A stretch of 16,387 bases of DNA. Source: Actinomycetes bacterium. GTDB taxonomy: Bacteria > Actinomycetota > Actinomycetes > Actinomycetales > Demequinaceae. Below, in pieces: positions 1 to 6,809 of this stretch. The notes below the pieces were generated by a model. The model was not told the DNA's origin and did no database searches. It was given only the letters and a program-made list of their open reading frames with translations. How positions within the stretch are numbered: position 1 is the first letter of the stretch; each line of letters begins with the position of its first letter. The DNA lies in the NCBI GenBank assembly GCA_023428185.1, contig JAEYYZ010000027.1:1-16387 (forward strand). The letters run 5' to 3'. Both the position numbers and the translations under genes were made by a program.

Positions 1-745
1 GAGCCCGCGCACCGTCGGCGGCCGACGCCAACACCACCGGCATGCCGTTCCCTGTGGCAATCGCCGCCGCTTCGAGCTTGGTGATCATGCCACCGGTCCC
101 AATGGCGCTCCCCCGCCGCGACACGTCTATGCCTTCGAGGTCTGCGTCGCTCACCACCGTCTCGATACGCTTGGCGCCCGGCGTGTCGGGTGCGGCCGTG
201 TAGAGCCCATCTACATCCGTGAGCAACACCAAAGCATCGGCGTGAACCACTGTCGCCACCAATGCTGCGAGCCTGTCATTGTCACCAAAGCGAATCTCAT
301 CCGTGGCCACCGTGTCGTTCTCGTTAACAATGGGCACGATGCCGAGCTCAAGGAGGCGATGCAGCGCGCGTTGAGCGTTGCCATAGTGGGTGCGGCGCAC
401 CATATCGTCCGCAGTGAGTAGCACTTGGCCCACGCGCAATCCGTGACGGGCGAAGGCCGCCGAATAGGCCGCGATGAGGATTCCTTGGCCCACTGATGCA
501 GTGGCCTGCTGCATAGCGAGTTCTCGAGGACGCGCGGGTAGACCCATAGGTCCGATGCCCGCGGCAATAGAGCCCGATGTCACGAGCGCGACTTCCCGCC
601 CCTTGAGCCGCGCGCTTGCCACGGCATCGACGATGCCAGCAAGCCTTGCCTCGTCGAGATGGCCGTCAACTCCGGTCAGGGATGAGGAACCGACCTTGAC
701 GACAACGCGCCGGGCGCTTGCGATCGAGTCGCGCAGGCCGCTCAC
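1..745 (-). CDS. proB: Glutamate 5-kinase, 3' end cut off by window edge
   Basis: ProB phosphorylates the gamma-carboxyl of L-glutamate with ATP, the first step of proline synthesis, in the cytoplasm. The visible 248 residues are the amino-acid-kinase domain. They show VVKVGSS (15-21), SGSIAAG (57-63), NENDTV (141-146, glutamate binding), FGDND (153-157), TDVDGLYT (176-183) and GTGGMITK (216-223, nucleotide binding). Most of a usual ProB of about 370 residues is present; the C-terminal PUA domain, if there is one, lies off the left edge. I chose the GTG start at 743-745 because AAGGAGG sits just upstream and because it overlaps the obg stop as GTGA, which indicates translational coupling. It is the last visible gene of the padR-obg-proB run; proA often follows but is not visible. 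Identity is secure. Confidence 0.96.
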   Translation of the reverse strand, partial: MSGLRDSIASARRVVVKVGSSSLTGVDGHLDEARLAGIVDAVASARLKGREVALVTSGSIAAGIGPMGLPARPRELAMQQATASVGQGILIAAYSAAFARHGLRVGQVLLTADDMVRRTHYGNAQRALHRLLELGIVPIVNENDTVATDEIRFGDNDRLAALVATVVHADALVLLTDVDGLYTAAPDTPGAKRIETVVSDADLEGIDVSRRGSAIGTGGMITKLEAAAIATGNGMPVVLASAADGARA

Positions 746-2277
746 TCGTCCTCCTTGAGATCCTCACTTGGGTCAGTCCAGTGTCCAGCATTGCGCTCAG
801 TCCAGAGTTCTTGGCGCGCCGCAGCTTTGGCGTCCATGCGCTCCTTGTGGTCGGCCCGCTTCTGGGCGCGAGTCGCTCTGCTGCCCCGCTCAAAGTCCTC
901 GATGCGAAGGTCCGTGCCCCTGCGGCCCAACAGCTCCGCACCGGCCACCATGGTGGGCTCCCAGTCAAAGACCACTCCGCCCACGCGGGGACCAATGACC
1001 ACTTCTGATCCAGGTAGCGCGCCCGCCTTGAACAGCGCCTCTTCCACGCCAATGGCCGCCAACCGGTCCGCGAGGTAGCCCACCGCCTCATCGTTAGTGA
1101 AGTCGGTTTGCCGCACCCACCGCTCTGGCTTAGCGCCTCGCACCTGGAAGTAGTCCTCCGCACCGTCGCGTACGTGAGTGACTTCAAAACCTGACTCATC
1201 GATAGCGCGGGGCTTGAGCACAATGGGGGCGCGTTCTAGCGCCGGTGCTTGAGCCCGTTCGTGCTCCACCATGGCGCCCAGCGCAAAGGAGAGTTCGCGC
1301 AGACCCTCATGGCTGACGGCACTCACTTCAAAGATGGGTACACCCAGCTTCTCCAGATCGGGTCGCACAATCTGTGCGAGGTCGCGCCCGTCGGGTACAT
1401 CTACTTTGTTCAGGATGATGACGTGCGGCCGTTCGGCGAGCGGCACCCCAGAAATGTCCTGGTCTGCGGAGTAGGCACGCAGTTCCCCCAGGATGACTTC
1501 AAGGTCACGGATGGGGTCGCGATCCGTCTCCAACGTGGCGGTGTCAAGCACGTGTGCGATGACTGAGCAGCGCTCCACGTGGCGTAGGAACTCATGGCCC
1601 AAGCCCTTGCCTTCGGAGGCGCCTTCAATGAGGCCGGGCACGTCCGCGATGGTGTACCGCATCGCTCCGGCCTCCACTACGCCCAGGTTGGGCACGAGCG
1701 TGGTGAACGGGTAATCGGCAATCTTGGGGCGCACGCGACTCATGGCAGCGATGAGCGACGACTTGCCAGCACTCGGGTAGCCCACGAGCGCGACATCGGC
1801 GATGGACTTGAGCTCGAGCACAATGTCTGCTTCTTGGCCTGGTTCGCCTAGGAGGGCAAAGCCGGGGGCCTTGCGCTTAGGCGTGGCGAGCGCGGCATTG
1901 CCGAGTCCGCCACGTCCGCCTGCGGCCACCACAAACTCGGCGCCCTCACCAACGAGATCCGCGAGCACTTCCCCCTCGAGCGACTTCACGACGGTGCCGT
2001 TTGGCACTCCAAGCCGCAAGTCCTGACCGTTGCCACCATGGCGCATGTCGCCGGACCCGCCAGAACCGTTGGGCGCCTTGCGGTGCGGGCTGTGGTGGTA
2101 ATCAAGCAACGTGGTGAATTGGGGATCCACGTACAGGACCACTGAACCTCCGCGCCCGCCGTTGCCACCGTCGGGCCCACCCAGAGGCTTGAACTTTTCG
2201 CGGTGCACGGACGCCACGCCATGACCACCGTTACCGGCCGTGACATGCAGTACTACTCGATCAATGAATGACGCCAT
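742..2277 (-). CDS. obg: GTPase Obg/CgtA
   Basis: Obg is a GTPase associated with the 50S ribosomal subunit. It acts in late ribosome assembly and stress signalling and is essential in most bacteria tested. The 511-residue protein has all three domains. The N-terminal Obg fold is glycine-rich (1-158). The G domain carries GYPSAGKSS (166-174), DYPFTT (188-193), DVPG (212-215), NKVD (290-293) and SA (319-320). An OCT domain spans about 355-440, followed by a charged tail (441-511) typical of actinobacterial Obg. The ATG start is preceded by AAAGGAGG at 7 nt. It overlaps proB by 4 nt and lies 46 bp downstream of the PadR gene on the same strand. The usual upstream neighbours rplU and rpmA are about 3.8 kb away behind an inserted block, so its promoter context differs from the common operon. 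An inverted repeat covers its ribosome binding site. Confidence 0.97.
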   Translation of the reverse strand: MASFIDRVVLHVTAGNGGHGVASVHREKFKPLGGPDGGNGGRGGSVVLYVDPQFTTLLDYHHSPHRKAPNGSGGSGDMRHGGNGQDLRLGVPNGTVVKSLEGEVLADLVGEGAEFVVAAGGRGGLGNAALATPKRKAPGFALLGEPGQEADIVLELKSIADVALVGYPSAGKSSLIAAMSRVRPKIADYPFTTLVPNLGVVEAGAMRYTIADVPGLIEGASEGKGLGHEFLRHVERCSVIAHVLDTATLETDRDPIRDLEVILGELRAYSADQDISGVPLAERPHVIILNKVDVPDGRDLAQIVRPDLEKLGVPIFEVSAVSHEGLRELSFALGAMVEHERAQAPALERAPIVLKPRAIDESGFEVTHVRDGAEDYFQVRGAKPERWVRQTDFTNDEAVGYLADRLAAIGVEEALFKAGALPGSEVVIGPRVGGVVFDWEPTMVAGAELLGRRGTDLRIEDFERGSRATRAQKRADHKERMDAKAAARQELWTERNAGHWTDPSEDLKEDE

Positions 2278-2314
2278 CTCGCACCTCCTTTGGCTCTATT
2301 GTCCCGGGTGCGAG
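2278..2314 (-). promoter_or_regulatory. Inverted repeat overlapping the obg Shine-Dalgarno
   Basis: On the minus strand CTCGCACC and GGTGCGAG form a perfect 8-bp inverted repeat with a 21-nt loop. The second arm (2278-2285 on the plus strand) contains the last two G of the obg Shine-Dalgarno and ends directly before its ATG. If the transcript starts upstream, the RNA could fold and hide the ribosome binding site. A DNA operator is the alternative reading. A GACAAT hexamer in the loop is a weak -10 candidate, but I see no matching -35. The repeat is seen directly; its function is inferred. Confidence 0.4.
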
Positions 2315-2323
2315 CGCCCTGGC

Positions 2324-2908
2324 TCACCCATCGAGCGAGTCCAGCAATTCCAGGCCTTTGCGAGCCCACTCAATCTCCGCTTGGGCTCGGGCGATCTTGC
2401 CTTCGTACGCGAAGAGTTTGAACGCTGCTATGCGGTTGCCTTGGGCAGGGTCTTGGGAGGCGAGCCTGCGTTGGAGCGTGGGGCTTGACCGGTCCGTTAT
2501 CTCACGCGCTTGCTTGCGCGCACTCTCCAGCGCCTCGCTGTAGAAGGCGATATGGTCCCGCAGGCGCTCTCTGGCGGATTCGGTGGTGCCCCACTCGAAG
2601 TAGGCGGCGAGCAAATGCGCCGGATCTCGCTCTTTTGCGTAGGTGAGTGGCGTGTGCTGCCACTGCGTGAGTGCTTCGCGCCCAGCGTCGGTGAGTGAAT
2701 ACTGCGTCTTGAGTGCGTCGCCTGAACCCCAAGGTACGGGGGTGGCCTCAAGGAGACCTTCTGCTTGCATCTTGCGCAACTCGGGGTATATCTGCGAATC
2801 CGGCGCGTGCCACACATGACCCACTGAACTGCGAAAGTGCTTCACGGCGTCGTACCCCGTGAGGGGGCCAGCGGAGATCAAGGCAAGCAGTGCGGAGCGC
2901 AAACTCAT
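2324..2908 (-). CDS. PadR-family transcriptional regulator (VanR-like by context)
   Basis: This is a probable DNA-binding repressor of 194 residues. Residues 1-80 match the PadR winged helix: LLALISAGPLTGYDAVKHF, then QIYPELRKMQAEGLLE with the recognition helix, and a wing ending in QYSLTDAGREAL. Residues 95-190 are helical and charged, as in the C-terminal dimerisation region of the longer PadR subfamily. I chose ATG at 2906-2908 because GAGGAG lies 7 nt upstream; a TTG 15 nt further out is possible but has no comparable site. The gene is divergent from the vanA-like gene, with a 20-bp palindrome between them. Known parallel: VanR of Corynebacterium glutamicum is a PadR-type repressor of vanABK, de-repressed by vanillate. 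Control of the neighbouring oxygenase genes is therefore likely but inferred. It could also read through into obg, 46 bp downstream. Confidence 0.88.
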   Translation of the reverse strand: MSLRSALLALISAGPLTGYDAVKHFRSSVGHVWHAPDSQIYPELRKMQAEGLLEATPVPWGSGDALKTQYSLTDAGREALTQWQHTPLTYAKERDPAHLLAAYFEWGTTESARERLRDHIAFYSEALESARKQAREITDRSSPTLQRRLASQDPAQGNRIAAFKLFAYEGKIARAQAEIEWARKGLELLDSLDG

Positions 2909-2983
2909 GTCATGGCTCCTCAAGCGGTGTGGGGCGTGGTGTTGGCAAGACTACCGGCTAGGGGTAATCTCGAACGGGTAGAA

Positions 2984-3003
2984 ATAACTATGTTCATAGT
3001 TAT
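2984..3003. promoter_or_regulatory. 20-bp palindrome, probable PadR operator
   Basis: ATAACTATG and CATAGTTAT form a perfect 9-bp inverted repeat around a central TT. It lies in the 124-bp gap between the divergent PadR and vanA-like genes, ending 29 nt before the vanA-like ATG. The surrounding stretch is A/T-rich in an otherwise GC-rich window, as expected for promoters and operators. PadR-type regulators bind inverted repeats in such divergent regions. I could not resolve a convincing -35/-10 pair on either strand, so only the palindrome is annotated. Confidence 0.7.
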
Positions 3004-3032
3004 ACGTCTTGGCCGACACAAAGGAGTGCGCC

Positions 3033-4181
3033 ATGTCCATTGACACCACCCCACCCGTACACACAAAGCCGCCCGTGCAACCCTCAACCACGCACGCCGC
3101 CACGCTCATGACGTATCCCCTCAACGGCTGGTACGTGGCAGGGTGGGACTACGAGGTCACCGCCAAGGGCATCTTGGCGCGCACCATCGCAGGCCGGCCC
3201 CTCGCCCTGTATCGCACCGCAGACGGCCGTCCCGTGGCCCTTGCCGATGCCTGCTGGCACCGCCTCGCCCCCCTGTCGCAAGGCAAATTGGTGGGCAAAG
3301 AAGAGATCCAGTGCCCGTACCACGGACTGCGATACAACGCGGCGGGACGCTGTACGTCGATGCCTGCGCAAGAGACCATCAACCCGTCTGCCGTGGTACC
3401 TTCCTTCCCCGTGGTGGACAAGTACCGCTACGTGTGGGTGTGGCTGGGTGAGCCCACGCTCGCAGACCCGGAGACCATCCCAGACATGCACCAGCTCGCG
3501 TCCGATGAGTGGGCCGGTGATGGAGAGACCATCCACGCGCCGTGCAACTACCAACTGGTACTGGACAACCTCATGGACCTCACGCACGAGGAGTTCGTGC
3601 ACACCTCCTCTATTGGCCAAGAAGCCCTGAGCCAGTCCGAGTTTGTGACCACGCACGACGACAACTCCGTGACGGTGACGCGGTGGATGCTGGGCATTGA
3701 CCCCCCGCCCTTTTGGCTCAAGAACATGCGCGACAAGTACCCCGGGTTTGAAGGCAAGGTGGACCGCTGGCAAATCATCCACTACTACTACCCCTCCACC
3801 ATCTGCATTGACGTGGGGGTAGCCAAGGCAGGCACAGGCGCTCCTGAAGGCGACCGCTCTCAAGGCGTCAACGGCTACGTCATGAACACCATCACTCCCG
3901 AGCGCGACCGTTCTTGCCACTATTTCTGGGCTTTCATGCGCAACTACCGGTTGGACAGCCAACTCATCACCACCCAGTTACGCAACGGCGTCCATGGCGT
4001 CTTTGGGGAGGATGAGGTGATGCTCAAGGCCCAGCAAGAGGCCATTGATGCCAACCCTGACTACGAGTTCTACAGTCTCAACATTGACGCCGGGGGCATG
4101 TGGGTGCGACGAATCCTGGAGAAGGCTCTCGCGGCCGAGGGTCGATTCGCGGCTGAACCGGCGCCCCCCACCAAGGGCTAA
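3033..4181 (+). CDS. vanA: Rieske non-heme iron oxygenase, vanillate O-demethylase oxygenase-like
   Basis: This 382-residue protein belongs to the VanA / dicamba O-demethylase type of Rieske oxygenases, which remove O-methyl groups from aromatics; vanillate to protocatechuate plus formaldehyde is the prototype. The Rieske [2Fe-2S] ligands are Cys74 and His76 (CWHR) and Cys94 and His97 (CPYHG). The mononuclear iron site shows D178-x3-D182-x2-H185-x4-H190 in DNLMDLTHEEFVH, and D327 in GEDEVM is the likely third ligand. A WMLGIDPPPFW stretch (218-228) is typical of VanA relatives. The ATG start has AAAGGAG 7 nt upstream; an in-frame TTG 24 nt earlier is rejected because it would include that site. 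The vanB-like reductase starts 3 nt after the stop. The substrate is inferred from family and from the PadR neighbour; another methoxy- or methyl-aromatic is possible. Confidence 0.85.
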   Translation: MSIDTTPPVHTKPPVQPSTTHAATLMTYPLNGWYVAGWDYEVTAKGILARTIAGRPLALYRTADGRPVALADACWHRLAPLSQGKLVGKEEIQCPYHGLRYNAAGRCTSMPAQETINPSAVVPSFPVVDKYRYVWVWLGEPTLADPETIPDMHQLASDEWAGDGETIHAPCNYQLVLDNLMDLTHEEFVHTSSIGQEALSQSEFVTTHDDNSVTVTRWMLGIDPPPFWLKNMRDKYPGFEGKVDRWQIIHYYYPSTICIDVGVAKAGTGAPEGDRSQGVNGYVMNTITPERDRSCHYFWAFMRNYRLDSQLITTQLRNGVHGVFGEDEVMLKAQQEAIDANPDYEFYSLNIDAGGMWVRRILEKALAAEGRFAAEPAPPTKG

Positions 4182-4184
4182 GCC

Positions 4185-5189
4185 GTGGCCAACAAGAATC
4201 GCGTCTGGCAAGACGCCAAGGTCATCGCGCGCGGCGAGGTCGCTACGGGAGTGGTCAGGATCGAGTTCGAACCTGCAGTGCCCGTGCCCGCTCGCCCTGG
4301 TGAACACATTGACGCCCTGGTGACGCTCCCTGACGGCCGCAAGGATGAGCGGTCCTACTCCATCGCTGGAGCCAGTCCAGACGGCCGACGCTTAGCCATC
4401 AGCGTCGCTCACACGTCCACCTCCCGCGGTGGTTCCGTGTATATGCACTCGCTCACGCCGGGCGACACAGTGCGCATCACCAATCCGTTGCAGGACTTCC
4501 CTCTGCGCGTGGGCGCACCGTCCTATGTCCTCGTAGCCGGAGGCGTTGGCATCACGGCGATCCGGGGGATGGCATCGGCCCTCAACCGACTGGGCGCGGA
4601 GTACACGCTCCACTACTTGGGAGCGTCGCGAGAACGTATGGCCTACTTGCCTCAATTGGAGGCCAGGCATGGAGACCGCCTAGTGCCGCACATCACGGCA
4701 GAGACGGGCCGTTCATCCGTGGAGACGCTCGTAGATGGGGTTCCTGCGGACGCGGAGCTGTACATGTGTGGGCCCATCCGGCTCATGGAGGCCATCAAGC
4801 GCCACTGGGAGAGGTCGGGGCGCGACATCACTGCGTTGCGCTTTGAGACCTTTGGCAACTCGGGATGGTTTGAAGTGGAGCCCTTTGAGGTGGTGGTGCC
4901 ACGCCTGGGCGTGACCGCGCGCGTGGAGCCCGGAGAGTCCATGCTGGAGGCGCTCGAGCGCGCGGGCGTGGAAATGATGTACGACTGCAGACGCGGCGAG
5001 TGCGGGCTCTGTGAGGTCAGGATTCTTGACCTAGACGGAAAGGTGGACCACCGCGACGTGTTCTACTCCGAACGCCAGAAGGCACCCAACGCAAAAATGT
5101 GCTGCTGCGTGTCCCGCGTCATCGCCACCGGAACCCCCGAGGGCGAGGCCCGCAAGGGCAGTTCCAGAGTTGTTGTTGAGGTGACGTAG
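4185..5189 (+). CDS. vanB: Vanillate O-demethylase reductase-like (phthalate dioxygenase reductase family)
   Basis: This 334-residue flavin- and ferredoxin-containing reductase passes electrons from NAD(P)H to the Rieske oxygenase. Domain order is that of VanB and phthalate dioxygenase reductase. The FMN-binding barrel has RSYSIAG (56-62). The nucleotide-binding domain has AGGVGITAI (118-126) and MCGP (194-197). The C-terminal plant-type [2Fe-2S] ferredoxin domain has Cys268, Cys273 and Cys276 (C-x4-C-x2-C) and a distal Cys in the CCC triplet 306-308. Length is close to family norms. The GTG start lies 3 nt after the vanA-like stop with only a weak AAGGG upstream, so translation is probably coupled. 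It forms the two-component enzyme with the preceding gene. Confidence 0.88.
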   Translation: MANKNRVWQDAKVIARGEVATGVVRIEFEPAVPVPARPGEHIDALVTLPDGRKDERSYSIAGASPDGRRLAISVAHTSTSRGGSVYMHSLTPGDTVRITNPLQDFPLRVGAPSYVLVAGGVGITAIRGMASALNRLGAEYTLHYLGASRERMAYLPQLEARHGDRLVPHITAETGRSSVETLVDGVPADAELYMCGPIRLMEAIKRHWERSGRDITALRFETFGNSGWFEVEPFEVVVPRLGVTARVEPGESMLEALERAGVEMMYDCRRGECGLCEVRILDLDGKVDHRDVFYSERQKAPNAKMCCCVSRVIATGTPEGEARKGSSRVVVEVT

Positions 5190-5199
5190 GCCCCGTCAC
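5181..5199 (+). other. Short GC-rich hairpin at the vanB-like stop codon
   Basis: GTGACG and CGTCAC form a perfect 6-bp stem around a 7-nt loop that contains the TAG stop. No T-run follows. It could be a weak terminator or an RNA-stabilising element between the vanB-like gene and the membrane protein gene. The inverted repeat is seen; its role is uncertain. Confidence 0.25.
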
Positions 5200-5285
5200 G
5201 CGCAAGGACACAAGCGGACTCTTCACCGCGCCAACCAGGGCCTTGATCCCTACACTGGTGCCAGCCAACACCTGTGGAGAAGCCC

Positions 5286-5999
5286 ATGACGCCCGATGCC
5301 CCACACCAGCCTGACGTTCCCTCGCGGGGGCACGTGCCTGAAGACCCGCAACCCACTGAGGTACTTCCCGCAGTGGGCCAAGGTGCCGACCACATGCCAG
5401 CAGCCGTTCCTCCGGCTCGGGAAGACGTGCAGGCACTGGACCCTGCTACGGATCCTCGCTCGCCCTACAAACTGGCTGTGTGGATTCTCGCGGGCTTGGT
5501 GGTGGTGCTCCTCATCAGCGTCATTGCGGCGCTTGCGAGTCGAGGTGGTTCCGCCCCCGCTGTTTCAGCGACCCCTAGCCCCAGCATCAGTGCTTCCGCA
5601 AGTGCCACACCCACGCCATCGCCAAGCGTGACACCCACACCATCGCCCTCGCCCAGTGAGGAACCTGAGCCTGAGGAGACCACTGAAGCTCCCCCGCCTC
5701 CACCTCCCCCGGGGCCGGTCTTCACATCGTTCAGCGCGCCCTCCACGGCAGCCTGCGCAGACGAGTTCAGCACGGCGGAAGTCACTTTGACCTGGGCGTC
5801 CTCGTCCGCCACTGCTGCGTGGGTGGGCATAGCCACCGATAACGCCAAGTCGGCTCCGTACTCGGATGTGCCTACGTCTGGCTCGGCGACGCTACCGTTC
5901 CCGTGCTCCAACGAGTCACAGTTGTACACGGTGACTCTCGAGGATGCCGACGGGCTGCTTAAGCATCGCTCCACCACTATCAGCCGCAGCCTGGGCTAG
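5286..5999 (+). CDS. Single-pass membrane protein with Ser/Pro/Thr stalk and Cys-paired extracellular domain
   Basis: I do not recognise a named family. The 237-residue product has a Pro-rich, Cys-free N-terminus (1-61) and one hydrophobic segment at about 62-84 (KLAVWILAG...SVIAALAS). A low-complexity Ser/Pro/Thr stalk follows (88-127, with TPTPSPS twice), then a Glu patch and a run of seven Pro (about 124-142). The final domain of roughly 95 residues is rich in Val/Thr/Trp, with two Cys (157 and 207) that could form a disulfide in an Ig-like beta fold. This predicts a cytosolic N-terminus and an extracellular C-terminus. The ATG at 5286 is preferred over an in-frame GTG at 5274 because GGAGAA lies just before it. 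It follows the vanB-like gene by 96 bp, close enough for read-through, and ends before a strong hairpin. No link to aromatic catabolism is visible. Confidence 0.8.
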   Translation: MTPDAPHQPDVPSRGHVPEDPQPTEVLPAVGQGADHMPAAVPPAREDVQALDPATDPRSPYKLAVWILAGLVVVLLISVIAALASRGGSAPAVSATPSPSISASASATPTPSPSVTPTPSPSPSEEPEPEETTEAPPPPPPPGPVFTSFSAPSTAACADEFSTAEVTLTWASSSATAAWVGIATDNAKSAPYSDVPTSGSATLPFPCSNESQLYTVTLEDADGLLKHRSTTISRSLG

Positions 6000-6027
6000 C
6001 CCGTTCCCAAGCAAGCCCCGGGAAAGT

Positions 6028-6059
6028 AGAAGGGCCGCACCCGGAGGTGCGGCCCTTCT
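6028..6059. terminator. Bidirectional terminator hairpin
   Basis: AGAAGGGCCGCACC and GGTGCGGCCCTTCT form a perfect 14-bp stem with a CGGA tetraloop. It lies between two convergent genes, 28 bp after the membrane protein stop and 15 bp after the rpmA stop. The arms begin and end with AGAA/TTCT, giving short A and T tracts on either strand, but no long U-tract follows, as is common in high-GC actinobacteria. It should stop both the van-side transcript and the rne/rplU/rpmA transcript. Confidence 0.9.
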
Positions 6060-6074
6060 CAACGTTCTGTGCGA

Positions 6075-6326
6075 TTACGCGGAGACGATGTCCACTACGC
6101 GGCGGCCACGGCGGTTGGTGAACGCCACCGAGCCAGCCGAGAGCGCGAACAGGGTGTCATCCTTGCCGCGTCCCACGTTGTGGCCGGGGTGGAAGTGAGT
6201 GCCGCGCTGGCGAACGATGATTTCGCCTGCGTTGACAACTTCGCCACCAAAGCGCTTCACACCCAGGTACTGGGGGTTGGAGTCGCGGCCGTTGCGAGAG
6301 GAACTCGCACCCTTTTTGTGTGCCAT
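6075..6326 (-). CDS. rpmA: 50S ribosomal protein L27
   Basis: L27 is an 83-residue basic protein of the large subunit whose N-terminal tail reaches the peptidyl transferase centre. The sequence shows MAHKKGASSSRNGRDSNPQYLG at the N-terminus, then VNAGEIIVRQRGTHFHPGHNVGRGKDDTLFAL, both diagnostic. The ATG is preceded by GGGAGGA at 7 nt. It lies 14 bp after rplU and is the last gene of its transcript here: a strong terminator follows rather than obg, which is the usual downstream neighbour. Confidence 0.99.
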   Translation of the reverse strand: MAHKKGASSSRNGRDSNPQYLGVKRFGGEVVNAGEIIVRQRGTHFHPGHNVGRGKDDTLFALSAGSVAFTNRRGRRVVDIVSA

Positions 6327-6340
6327 GTCTGGTTCCTCCC

Positions 6341-6649
6341 TTACTTAATGCCGGTGACCTTGAGACGCGTCAGGTCCTGACGGTGTCCCTGGCGCTTGCG
6401 GTAGCCGGTCTTGTTCTTGAACTTAAGAATGTTGATCTTGGGGCCGCGCTCGTCACGCACCACCTCTGCGGTGACAGTGACCTTGGCGAGGTCCTTGGCG
6501 CCGGACGTCACCTTGTCACCGTCCACGAGCAGCAGCGGGGTGAGTTCCACCGTTGACCCGGCCTCAGACTTGAGGCGGTCGACAACGATGACGTCGCCCA
6601 CGGATACCTTCTCCTGGCGGCCACCGGCCTTGACAATCGCGTACACCAT
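6341..6649 (-). CDS. rplU: 50S ribosomal protein L21
   Basis: L21 is a 102-residue 23S-rRNA-binding protein of the large subunit. MVYAIVKAGGRQEKVSVGD at the N-terminus and KNKTGYRKRQGHRQDLTRLKVTGI at the C-terminus are diagnostic. I chose ATG at 6647-6649 because AAAGGA lies upstream and because it gives the family length; the open frame extends 26 codons further with no family similarity. It is followed closely by rpmA. A candidate promoter lies about 92 bp upstream of the start, after the rne stop. Confidence 0.99.
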   Translation of the reverse strand: MVYAIVKAGGRQEKVSVGDVIVVDRLKSEAGSTVELTPLLLVDGDKVTSGAKDLAKVTVTAEVVRDERGPKINILKFKNKTGYRKRQGHRQDLTRLKVTGIK

Positions 6650-6740
6650 GATGATTCCTTTAAGTCTTGACAGATTTCCTACCGCAGCCGCTCCCTGGGG
6701 AGGGCGCTGGCAGGGCTGAACGCTCACGCGCCGACTGGAT

Positions 6741-6770
6741 AGATTACCTCCCGCGCGGGGGCCTGGTCAA
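6741..6770 (-). promoter_or_regulatory. Candidate promoter of rplU-rpmA
   Basis: On the minus strand TTGACC (6765-6770) and TAATCT (6741-6746) are separated by 18 nt, close to the vegetative TTGACA/TATAAT consensus. The pair lies in the 160-bp gap between the rne stop and the rplU start. It predicts a leader of roughly 85 nt that contains a small GC-rich stem (CTCC/GGAG near 6691-6702). It would let L21 and L27 be made independently of rne. Confidence 0.55.
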
Positions 6771-6809
6771 TTCAGGCGCGCCCATGCAGGAGTGCATCCC
6801 ACCACGCGG

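Noticed and set aside
3084..3962. 292-codon minus-strand frame opposite the vanA-like gene
   Set aside because: The opposite strand carries intact Rieske and iron-site motifs; this frame has a His/Val/Gly-rich shadow composition and no initiation signal.
6650..6740. L21 leader-type riboregulator before rplU
   Set aside because: There is a short GC stem, but I cannot match it to the known L21 leader structure and it has no convincing pairing with the start region.
6784..6797. Terminator after rne (ATGCA/TGCAT hairpin)
   Set aside because: The stem is only 5 bp with no T-run, too weak to call; read-through from rne into rplU is likely.
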